Part shown: positions 1 to 5,188 of the stretch, piece by piece
Layout: each line of letters opens with the position of its first letter
Position numbering within the stretch: the stretch's first letter is position 1
Source: Actinomycetota bacterium
GTDB lineage: Bacteria > Actinomycetota > Actinomycetes > Nanopelagicales > Nanopelagicaceae
Direction of reading: 5' to 3'
Length of the DNA: 5,820 bases
Assembly: GCA_005777515.1 (NCBI GenBank)
Contig: SXMA01000135.1
Coordinates: 1 to 5,820 of the forward strand
Notes under the pieces: generated by a model
The model's database searches: none
Seen by the model: only the letters and a program-made list of their open reading frames with translations
Told to the model about the DNA's origin: nothing
Program-made: the position numbers and the translations under genes

Positions 1-677
1 GCTGCCATATCCCAGAGCGCAAGACTTGGCTCCGCCGCAATATCTACCGCTCCCTCTGCCACCAACATATGTGACCAGAAATCACCAATTCCTCTAGCTC
101 TCCAGGCCTTATCCATAAACGCTAAATATGAATTCTTTCTTGGTCCCCAGCCAACTAAATCTGAAAATGAAATTGATGCATCAGATATTTCTTTCACATT
201 TGATGCTTTGATTTGAATTGCAGCACCTGAATTCACTTCGGTAAATGCCCCAAAACCCTCTGCGGCATACCACCTGCGAAATAGAGCAGGGGAGGAGACC
301 ATGCCAGCTATAACCCGATCTTGGCCATTTTCATTCCTATGCACTAAACCAATGAGCGTGGCCCAGATTGGAAGGCCCCTTAAAAAGTTCTTTGTTCCAT
401 CAATTGGGTCTATCACCCAATATCTATCCATCGCCTGGATATCTTCTGCGCTGCCAAACTCCTCTCCAACAATTTTGTCAGTTGGTCGCTGGGCTTTGAG
501 AACTTCTCTAATTTTCTCTTCAACTGCTCTATCAGCATCGGTAACTGGTGAGAGATCTGGTTTGCTCTCAATCTTAAGGTCTTGAGCTAAAAATCTAGCT
601 GATGAAATCTCATCACTTAAATCGGCGAGATATTTAAGTAATTCAACATCTCCTAGGAGATCTCCTGGATAAGTCAT
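1..677 (-). CDS. hisN: Histidinol-phosphatase, inositol-monophosphatase family (3' end cut by window)
   Basis: Likely dephosphorylates L-histidinol phosphate to histidinol in cytosolic histidine biosynthesis, as HisN does in actinobacteria. The visible 225 residues run from the ATG at 677-675 to the left edge; the family is usually about 260 residues, so roughly 35 are missing. Metal-site motifs of the Mg2+-dependent IMPase superfamily are present: GEEFG at residues 71-75, DPIDGT at 90-95 (D90 and D93 as ligands), and the start of the C-terminal WDMA motif at 222-225 (D223). The segment KPDLSPVTDADRAVE near residue 39 is typical of actinobacterial HisN. The start lies 5 nt after the rsgA stop, so it is the third gene of an aroA-rsgA-hisN unit. 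A TAATCT box 7 nt upstream could also give it its own leaderless transcript. Another IMPase-family role (CysQ- or SuhB-like) cannot be fully excluded, but the N-terminal pattern and context favour HisN. Confidence 0.87.
   Translation of the reverse strand, partial: MTYPGDLLGDVELLKYLADLSDEISSARFLAQDLKIESKPDLSPVTDADRAVEEKIREVLKAQRPTDKIVGEEFGSAEDIQAMDRYWVIDPIDGTKNFLRGLPIWATLIGLVHRNENGQDRVIAGMVSSPALFRRWYAAEGFGAFTEVNSGAAIQIKASNVKEISDASISFSDLVGWGPRKNSYLAFMDKAWRARGIGDFWSHMLVAEGAVDIAAEPSLALWDMA
649..666. repeat. Overlapping 12-bp palindromes in the 5' end of hisN
   Basis: The plus strand reads TCTCCT-AGGAGA-TCTCCT. Positions 649-660 and 655-666 are each perfect 12-bp palindromes sharing the middle hexamer. 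On the hisN coding strand this gives AGGAGA twice within codons 4-10, which look like Shine-Dalgarno sequences placed downstream of the start codon. The segment encodes the internal repeat GD-LL-GD, so it may simply reflect codon repetition. A regulatory role is not shown. Confidence 0.45.
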
Positions 678-682
678 GGTCC

Positions 683-1663
683 CTAGATTATCTCTTGGTT
701 GCTTGAATCAAGCAGCCTTTGCAAGCTGGCTAGGCGGGAGGATGCTTGAGGGCTTGTCCTTACGTAGTTATTTAGAGCGCAAGTTGCTTCATCATGCGAG
801 CAGTTTTTAGGACAGTTTGCAATAACAGATTCAAATTCAGTAAATGAGGCAATAACTCTTGATTTATCAATGTGTTCTAGGCCAAAGGATCTAACTCCGG
901 GGGTATCGATTATCCAGCCCCCACTTGGTAATTCAAAAGAGATAGCACTTGATGAGGTATGACGACCCCTACCAGTTGTTGAATTAACATCTCCAGTATC
1001 GCGCCTTTCGATTCCAAGGAGTGCATTTACAAGTGTTGATTTACCAACCCCAGAGTGGCCAATTAATACCGAAACTTTTGCCTCTAACGCTTTATGTAGC
1101 TGAGTTAAATCATCACCACGTTTCAACTTGAAATAATCAACTTCCAAATCTTTGTAAGCTTTTAAGAACTCATCAGGATCTGCTAAATCTGCCTTACTCA
1201 TCACAATTATTGGTTTGATGCCTTGATCAAATGCCACCGCTAAACAGCGATCAATAAACCCCTGTCTAGGAGCAGGATCAGCAGATGCAGCGACGATAAC
1301 CATCTGGTCAAGATTTGCTGCTATTGTCTTTTCAAATGCCCCAGCATCATCAATAGTTCTACTTAAGCTATTACGCCTTGGTTGGACTGCGACTATTCGA
1401 GCTAGGGATCCAGCATCACCGCTTACATCTCCTACGATATTTACAAGATCGCCAACCACGACTGAGTTCTTTCCCAGCTCCCTAGCCTTCATCGCGCTAA
1501 CTAATTTTCCACTAGCAATTCGACATAGAGTTCTGCCGCGATCAACTGTTATTACCTGAGCCGCAATTGAGTCACTATGAGATGGTCTATCTTTACTTCG
1601 TCGGCGCGTTGATTTAGCCGGGCGAATGCGAATATCGCTCTCATCAGGGCGGCGTCTAACCAT
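683..1663 (-). CDS. rsgA: Ribosome small-subunit-dependent GTPase RsgA
   Basis: Cytosolic circularly permuted GTPase (326 residues, normal length) that binds the 30S subunit late in its maturation and releases by GTP hydrolysis. An arginine/lysine-rich N-terminal tail (about 1-30) precedes an OB-fold region (about 33-95). The GTPase motifs then come in permuted order: G4 as SKAD at 156-159, the P-loop GHSGVGKST at 202-210, a G2-type GRGRHTSS around 231-238, and G3 DTPG at 253-256. The C-terminal zinc site is visible as C284, C288, H290 and C295. Its ATG overlaps the aroA stop by 8 nt (ATGGTTAG), and the only upstream Shine-Dalgarno-like GGAG lies 11 nt away, so translation is probably coupled to aroA. 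hisN follows 5 nt after its stop. All key residues look intact, and the annotation is secure. Confidence 0.96.
   Translation of the reverse strand: MVRRRPDESDIRIRPAKSTRRRSKDRPSHSDSIAAQVITVDRGRTLCRIASGKLVSAMKARELGKNSVVVGDLVNIVGDVSGDAGSLARIVAVQPRRNSLSRTIDDAGAFEKTIAANLDQMVIVAASADPAPRQGFIDRCLAVAFDQGIKPIIVMSKADLADPDEFLKAYKDLEVDYFKLKRGDDLTQLHKALEAKVSVLIGHSGVGKSTLVNALLGIERRDTGDVNSTTGRGRHTSSSAISFELPSGGWIIDTPGVRSFGLEHIDKSRVIASFTEFESVIANCPKNCSHDEATCALNNYVRTSPQASSRLASLQRLLDSSNQEII
685..690 (-). promoter_or_regulatory. Candidate -10 box for a leaderless hisN transcript
   Basis: TAATCT on the minus strand lies exactly 7 nt before the hisN ATG and overlaps the last codons and stop of rsgA. The spacing matches the -10 boxes before aroA and the thioesterase gene, so a transcript would begin at or next to the A of the start codon. 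The only Shine-Dalgarno-like bases (AGGG) end 3 nt from the ATG, too close to be useful. No -35 was identified. TANNNT is short and can occur by chance, particularly inside a coding sequence. Confidence 0.4.
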
Positions 1664-2918
1664 TTAGTAGTTGACTCCAAAGTGCTGGAAAATCAGTGAT
1701 TGTCTTTTTGGTTGTTTCAATATTTTCAACTTCGACTCCATCAACGGCAAGGCCGATGAGCGCGCCTGCTGTTGCAAGGCGATGATCTTCATAGGTGTGA
1801 AAAACTCCAGCTTTCATAGGCTTTGGAAGAATTCTAAGTGCGCCCTCCTCTTCAATTACTCCAGCTCCAAGAGCAGTTAGCTCATTTTTTAAGGCGCTCA
1901 ATCGATCCGTTTCGTGGAGTCTTAAATGGCCAATACCGCGTAGGTGCGAGGGGGAATTTGCAAAGCAAGCCAGCGCTGCAATCACTGGGGTTAGCTCGCC
2001 AACATCGCCAAGATCAATATCGATTCCTCTTATCTGGCCACCTGATCGAACTCTTAAACCTTGCTCTACAAATTCAACTACCCCGCCCATTTCTGAAAAT
2101 ATCTGCCTTAGTTGATCTCCTGGTTGGGTAGTTTTTCTGGGCCAATCTTTGATAATCACTTCGCCGCCAGATACTAAAGGCGCTGCCATAAAGACAGCAG
2201 CATTAGAAAGATCTGGCTCAATTACTAAATCAACTCCAGATAATGTAGTGGGCTTAACGCTCCATTGATTAGCAATTGAGGTATCAACAACTGCTCCATA
2301 TTGGGCGAGCATCGCGATAGTCATCTCGATGTGAGGCTTTGAAGGAACGTTCTTACCAACACTTTTAATCTTTAGTCCCTGCTTCATTAAAGGTGCAACC
2401 AATAAGAGCGAGGAGAGGAATTGACTTGAAGCGCTGGCATCAATTTCAACTTCTCCACCATTTATATAGCCTGCGCCATTTATAACCAAAGGCAAGCTAT
2501 ATCTACCTTGATGTTCAATACTTACTCCAAGCTTTTCCAGCGCCTTTATGACTGGACCAAGTGGGCGCTGGTGGGAACGCGGATCTCCATCAAAGGAGAT
2601 CAATCCCTTGGCAAGTGCTGCAAGAGGTGGAAGGAATCTCATAACAGTTCCGGCATTTCCAACATCAATTCCTGCAGGTCCCATTAGCGGCCCTGGAGTT
2701 ATCTTCCAAAGATCTTCCTCAATCTCAATCTTTACACCAAGGCTAGATAGCGCCTTGATCATTAGATCTGTATCTCTTGAACGCAAACCCCTTCTTAAAG
2801 TTGAAGGAGATGAGGCAAGTGCGCTTAAAACCAGAGCTCGATTCGTAACTGACTTTGACCCTGGAATATTTATGGCGCCTGAGATTGGCTTTGATGCCCT
2901 AAAGGGTGCGCTCCACAT
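1656..2918 (-). CDS. aroA: 3-phosphoshikimate 1-carboxyvinyltransferase (EPSP synthase)
   Basis: Catalyses transfer of the enolpyruvyl group of PEP to shikimate 3-phosphate, the sixth step of the shikimate pathway, in the cytosol. The 420 residues span the usual length. Visible family motifs are PGSKS at 19-23 (K22), GNAGTVMRF at 87-95, GDPRSHQRP at 111-119, SSQF at 164-167, EPDLSNA at 234-240, GELTP at 307-311 (acid E309 where the family has Asp or Glu), HETDRL at 335-340 and EDHR at 377-380. In the GNAGT motif the position after Arg is Phe rather than the Pro of enterobacterial enzymes; I recall actinobacterial AroA proteins having the same GTVxRF form, so this is probably ancestral. It is the first gene of the aroA-rsgA-hisN unit and is divergent from the SRAP gene. 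There is no Shine-Dalgarno, but TAGACT lies 7 nt before the ATG, suggesting leaderless translation. Confidence 0.97.
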   Translation of the reverse strand: MWSAPFRASKPISGAINIPGSKSVTNRALVLSALASSPSTLRRGLRSRDTDLMIKALSSLGVKIEIEEDLWKITPGPLMGPAGIDVGNAGTVMRFLPPLAALAKGLISFDGDPRSHQRPLGPVIKALEKLGVSIEHQGRYSLPLVINGAGYINGGEVEIDASASSQFLSSLLLVAPLMKQGLKIKSVGKNVPSKPHIEMTIAMLAQYGAVVDTSIANQWSVKPTTLSGVDLVIEPDLSNAAVFMAAPLVSGGEVIIKDWPRKTTQPGDQLRQIFSEMGGVVEFVEQGLRVRSGGQIRGIDIDLGDVGELTPVIAALACFANSPSHLRGIGHLRLHETDRLSALKNELTALGAGVIEEEGALRILPKPMKAGVFHTYEDHRLATAGALIGLAVDGVEVENIETTKKTITDFPALWSQLLNG

Positions 2919-2925
2919 ACTTGAA

Positions 2926-2931
2926 AGTCTA
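2926..2931 (-). promoter_or_regulatory. -10 box for leaderless aroA operon transcript
   Basis: The minus strand carries TAGACT (TANNNT type) 7 nt upstream of the aroA ATG, which would put the transcription start at the initiating A. No purine-rich Shine-Dalgarno lies in the gap (CTTTCAAGT before the ATG). The sequence 17 bp further upstream (ATCTAA) is a poor -35 match. The box falls in the -35 region of the opposing SRAP promoter. Confidence 0.6.
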
Positions 2932-2949
2932 GTTCATCGCCTTAAGTAT

Positions 2950-2955
2950 TAGATT
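2950..2955 (+). promoter_or_regulatory. -10 box for leaderless SRAP-gene transcript
   Basis: TAGATT lies 6 nt before the ATG at 2962, the spacing expected when the start codon is the first transcribed codon. An AGGAG at 2956-2960 looks like a Shine-Dalgarno but is 1 nt from the ATG, too close for normal ribosome placement. There is no good -35 (about 17-18 bp upstream is GTCTAG/AGTCTA, the complement of the aroA -10). Confidence 0.6.
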
Positions 2956-2961
2956 AGGAGT

Positions 2962-3669
2962 ATGTGCGGAAGATATGCCCTATCGGCGATGATCAGCGAT
3001 ATTGCTGAAGAGTTTTCCACCAATAGCGCTCCAGAATTGAGCCTTCCTGCTGATTGGAATATTAAGCCAACCAATGAGGTCTACATCATTAAAAATCAAG
3101 CAATTGAAATTGCCTCTTGGGGGATGATCGCGCATTGGTCCAAGAGTGATGATGAGGCAGCAAAATCTCAATCCAGCGCTATCAATGCAAGATCTGAAAG
3201 TGTTCATGAGAAACCAACTTTCAAAGCTGCCTTTAGAAGCAATCGCTGTTTACTTCCTGCAAGTGGTTACTATGAATGGGCAAGCGAGCTTGGAAAATAC
3301 AAGACTAAGCAACCCATTTATATTTCAAGAGATGATGGAAAATTACTTGCCCTTAGTGGAGTCTTTCAAAGTTGGACATCTCCTTCAGGAAGAGTAATCC
3401 AATCTGTTGCAATCATTACTAGGCAGGCAGTTGGTCAATTGGCGCAAGTTCATAGCCGGATGCCAGTATTTCTCCCAAGAGAGAGATGGCAAGATTGGAT
3501 GAATCCGAAAATAAATGACGTTGAGAAGATTAGATCTCTTATGGATGTTCCAACTCCAGATGCAAATCTTCGCTTTCATCCAGTCTCAAGTGCGGTTAAT
3601 TCGATTACTGGCAGTGGGGCTGGGCTTATTGAACCAATTGAATTAGGGGAGCCCGAGACCCTCTTCTAG
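2962..3669 (+). CDS. SRAP-domain (YedK/HMCES-type) abasic-site DNA-protein crosslink protein
   Basis: SRAP proteins sense abasic sites in single-stranded DNA and shield them by a covalent thiazolidine link to the N-terminal Cys after removal of Met1. All expected active-site residues are here: C2 in MCGRY, N75 in INARSE, E105 in SGYYEW and the His of VHSRMPV (H164). C2, N75 and E105 fall at the same numbers as in E. coli YedK, which supports this start, since Cys must be residue 2. The single SRAP domain fills the 235 residues and there is no signal peptide. The gene is divergent from aroA and ends 38 nt before sigR with no visible terminator, so read-through into sigR is possible. An equivalent gene lies near sigH and aroA in M. 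tuberculosis, so the position is conserved. A leaderless start is likely. Confidence 0.94.
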   Translation: MCGRYALSAMISDIAEEFSTNSAPELSLPADWNIKPTNEVYIIKNQAIEIASWGMIAHWSKSDDEAAKSQSSAINARSESVHEKPTFKAAFRSNRCLLPASGYYEWASELGKYKTKQPIYISRDDGKLLALSGVFQSWTSPSGRVIQSVAIITRQAVGQLAQVHSRMPVFLPRERWQDWMNPKINDVEKIRSLMDVPTPDANLRFHPVSSAVNSITGSGAGLIEPIELGEPETLF

Positions 3670-3672
3670 GCA

Positions 3673-3699
3673 GGGAATAAAGCTCTAGATATGCGGGTT
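3673..3699 (+). promoter_or_regulatory. SigR-type (redox ECF) autoregulatory promoter of sigR
   Basis: GGGAAT at 3673-3678 is followed by an 18-nt spacer and GTT at 3697-3699. This matches the consensus known for Streptomyces SigR and the related mycobacterial SigH promoters (GGGAAT/GGAAC, about 18 nt, GTT). The GTT begins 11 nt before the sigR ATG at 3708, so transcription would start at or within a couple of bases of the start codon, giving a leaderless or almost leaderless mRNA. It implies positive feedback by SigR on sigR-rsrA, as known for the homologues. Unlike the other promoters in the window, no TANNNT box sits 6-7 nt from this ATG. Confidence 0.78.
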
Positions 3700-3707
3700 A
3701 GGCTGCT

Positions 3708-4370
3708 ATGGCGATAACCTTGGATTTAATGCCAACTGAAATTTCAAACCAAGGCTCCAGGGATGCTGGAGGGCTAGTTCGCGTCGATCGCGAAAAAGAA
3801 AGCGCTGAGCAGAGACGCAAGCGATTCGAAGCTGATGCGCTGCAATATATGAATCAGCTTTATTCAGCAGCACTTAGGTACACCAAGAATCCGGCAGATG
3901 CCCAAGACTTAGTTCAAGATACTTATGCCAAAGCCTATGTTTCCTTCCATCAATTTGAGCCAGGGACTAACTTAAAAGCGTGGCTTTATCGAATATTAAC
4001 TACAACGTTTATCAATACTTATCGCAAAGACCAGAGAAGACCTCAGTTATCAGATCAAGAGTTAGAGGATTGGCAGATAGCTGATGCCTCATCTCATACC
4101 AGCGATCAGGGCAAGTCTGCAGAAGATGTTGTATTAGAAAACTTACCTGACAGTGATATCAAACGTGCGCTAGCTGAAATTCCTGAGGAGTTTCGAATTG
4201 CAGTCTACCTAGCAGATGTTGAAGGATTTTCCTATAAAGAAATTGCTGAAATTGTTGGCGTTCCAACTGGGACTGTTATGTCAAGACTTCACAGAGGCCG
4301 CAAGCAACTACGTGAGAAGTTAACGGATTATGCCCGTGAACTTGGTTATGTGAAGGGAGGCAAGAAGTGA
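3708..4370 (+). CDS. sigR: ECF RNA polymerase sigma factor SigR/SigH (thiol-oxidative stress)
   Basis: Sigma factor that directs RNA polymerase to thiol-redox genes such as thioredoxin systems when released from its anti-sigma factor. The 220 residues hold a variable N-terminus (1-40), sigma region 2 (about 41-110, including [17 protein letters not shown] and [10 protein letters not shown]), an acidic linker (about 112-147), and region 4 (about 148-208) with the helix-turn-helix around [16 protein letters not shown]. The near-identity of several blocks to what I recall of Streptomyces SigR (for example [17 protein letters not shown]) makes the subgroup assignment strong. The next gene, rsrA, overlaps by 4 nt. 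There is no clear Shine-Dalgarno before the ATG, and a SigR-type promoter ends just upstream. An alternative start at Met8 (3729) also lacks a Shine-Dalgarno. Codons 16-29 contain two small hairpins. Confidence 0.95.
   Translation: MAITLDLMPTEISNQGSRDAGGLVRVDREKESAEQRRKRFEADALQYMNQLYSAALRYTKNPADAQDLVQDTYAKAYVSFHQFEPGTNLKAWLYRILTTTFINTYRKDQRRPQLSDQELEDWQIADASSHTSDQGKSAEDVVLENLPDSDIKRALAEIPEEFRIAVYLADVEGFSYKEIAEIVGVPTGTVMSRLHRGRKQLREKLTDYARELGYVKGGKK
3755..3794 (+). repeat. Two adjacent perfect inverted repeats in the 5' coding region of sigR
   Basis: CTCCAG-GGATG-CTGGAG occupies 3755-3771 and TTCGCG-TCGAT-CGCGAA occupies 3778-3794. Each has a perfect 6-bp stem and a 5-nt loop, and they are separated by 6 nt. 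They lie about 50-90 nt into the sigR message, in the poorly conserved N-terminal segment before sigma region 2. They could fold in the mRNA, or either could be a protein-binding palindrome; no function is demonstrated. Confidence 0.5.
4355..4360 (+). promoter_or_regulatory. Strong Shine-Dalgarno of rsrA (decides GTG start)
   Basis: GGGAGG lies 6 nt before the GTG at 4367-4369, an ideal spacing. It is inside the last codons of sigR. It fixes the GTG as the rsrA start: the next ATG (4378) is followed directly by an in-frame TGA. This is the clearest Shine-Dalgarno in the window, and it serves a gene that cannot be leaderless because it is inside an operon. Confidence 0.85.
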
Positions 4371-4741
4371 GCATCCCATGTGACAAGTGCTGTCAGAGTT
4401 TAGTTCTATTTATCGATAACGAAATAGATGACTCTGCCACTTTCAATGAAATTGCCTTTCACTTGCAAGATTGCCAGGGATGTCGCGGCGAGATGGAGAG
4501 CCAGAGAACTGCTCTTAATCTGATTCAATCTCTTTTAACTAGATCTTGTTGTGAGAGCGCGCCCTCTAGCCTCCAAGAGCAGATTGCGCTTCGCCTTGCC
4601 CAGATTGCAGACCAAGAGATGATCTCCTCTTCTCAGAGCGAGATTATTACCCAGTATCGCCGAACTGAAATCACAATTGATGGCCAAACTTCAATAGAGA
4701 TTGAAACTTCTCACGAAATCAGGCGCGACTTTCCCTTTTAG
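4367..4741 (+). CDS. rsrA: Zinc-binding anti-sigma factor RsrA (mycothiol-system anti-SigR)
   Basis: Binds and silences SigR in the reduced, zinc-loaded state; disulfide formation on thiol oxidation releases zinc and the sigma factor. The ZAS motif is H32-x3-C36-x2-C39, with an N-terminal Cys cluster (C5, C8, C9). Aligning the following F-I-D with the F-L-D of Streptomyces RsrA makes C5 the likely partner of the redox/zinc Cys there. A CC pair at 61-62 also matches RsrA. The GTG start overlaps the sigR TGA (GTGA) and has a strong Shine-Dalgarno, so the two proteins should be made in step. At 124 residues it is longer than the roughly 80-105 I expect. The extra C-terminal part (about 83-124) is polar and strand-prone ([14 protein letters not shown]) with a basic RR near the end, and I do not recognise it. 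The extra C8/C9 pair is also noteworthy. Confidence 0.92.
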   Translation: MSIPCDKCCQSLVLFIDNEIDDSATFNEIAFHLQDCQGCRGEMESQRTALNLIQSLLTRSCCESAPSSLQEQIALRLAQIADQEMISSSQSEIITQYRRTEITIDGQTSIEIETSHEIRRDFPF

Positions 4742-4756
4742 TTAACCCCACCCTGC

Positions 4757-4762
4757 TAAGTT
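4757..4762 (+). promoter_or_regulatory. Candidate -10 box for a leaderless thioesterase transcript
   Basis: TAAGTT lies 7 nt before the ATG at 4770, within the 28-nt gap after rsrA. No Shine-Dalgarno is present in the gap, which argues that the gene is translated from a leaderless message rather than only as part of the sigR-rsrA transcript. No convincing -35 was seen. Confidence 0.5.
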
Positions 4763-4769
4763 AATTTCT

Positions 4770-5180
4770 ATGCAGGCAGAGTTAATTCTTGGAGCTGTAG
4801 GTATTTCCCAGATGGTGGTTAGGCCTGGAGATACCGCACTTGCTCATGGCAGTGGAGATATGCCGATACTTTCATCAAGTTTTCTAATCACCCTAATGGA
4901 AAGTGCTTGCAATTCAGCTATTGCAGAGTTTTTAGAAAATGGTGAAACGACCACGCTGACTGATATGGAGCTTGAAATTCACGATGCTCTTGGTATAGGC
5001 AGTGAGATTCAAGGCTCAGCCACTTGTGTTAGTTATGAACAAGACATATTGACCTTTGCTTGCGAGATACACGATGGCGCAAGATTAATTGCTGCATCAG
5101 TTATGCGCCGCGCACTTGTTGAGAGAGTAACTTTTCTAGCTAGAACTGCAGCGCTCTCACTAATCTCGGAGGGTAAGTAA
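4770..5180 (+). CDS. Hotdog-fold thioesterase, fluoroacetyl-CoA thioesterase (FlK)-like
   Basis: A single-domain protein of 136 residues, the size of the acyl-CoA thioesterase family that includes FlK. The pattern GDTALAHGSGDMPIL (20-34), LMESAC (42-47), IH (70-71) and VMRRALV near the C-terminus follows that family. By alignment from memory, the FlK catalytic residues Thr42, Glu50 and His76 correspond to Ser36, Glu44 and His71. The acid and His are kept and Thr is replaced by Ser. The substrate is unknown: fluoroacetyl-CoA is unlikely as a physiological one, and many homologues are simply annotated as thioesterases. There is no signal peptide or membrane segment. It lies 28 nt downstream of rsrA and may be partly co-transcribed with it, but has its own TANNNT box. 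It converges with kgd at 8 bp. Confidence 0.78.
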   Translation: MQAELILGAVGISQMVVRPGDTALAHGSGDMPILSSSFLITLMESACNSAIAEFLENGETTTLTDMELEIHDALGIGSEIQGSATCVSYEQDILTFACEIHDGARLIAASVMRRALVERVTFLARTAALSLISEGK

Positions 5181-5188
5181 AGGTAAGA

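Noticed and set aside
301..585. Plus-strand open frame of 94 codons
   Set aside because: It is antisense to hisN, whose opposite frame encodes clear IMPase motifs (DPIDGT); the plus-strand protein shows no recognisable pattern.
1671..2131. Two overlapping plus-strand open frames opposite the 3' half of aroA
   Set aside because: They overlap each other and lie antisense to conserved aroA motifs (HETDRL, EDHR); the translations are low-complexity and unrecognisable.
2548..2952. Plus-strand open frame of 134 codons
   Set aside because: It is antisense to the N-terminal half of aroA, where the minus strand carries all expected EPSP synthase motifs; it also runs into the divergent promoter region.
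2956..2960. AGGAG as Shine-Dalgarno of the SRAP gene
   Set aside because: It ends 1 nt before the ATG, too close for ribosome placement; no in-frame downstream start could use it because Cys must be residue 2.
3056..3081. GGAAT-N18-GTC resembling a SigR promoter inside the SRAP gene
   Set aside because: The -10 element is GTC rather than GTT, the site is inside coding sequence, and no gene start follows at a suitable distance.
2980..3579. Short open frames on both strands within the SRAP gene
   Set aside because: They are out-of-frame or antisense shadows of a coding sequence with intact SRAP active-site residues; none has a start signal or family motif.
3729..3731. Alternative sigR start at Met8
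   Set aside because: It has no Shine-Dalgarno or suitably placed -10 box, whereas the upstream ATG sits exactly where a SigR-driven transcript would begin.
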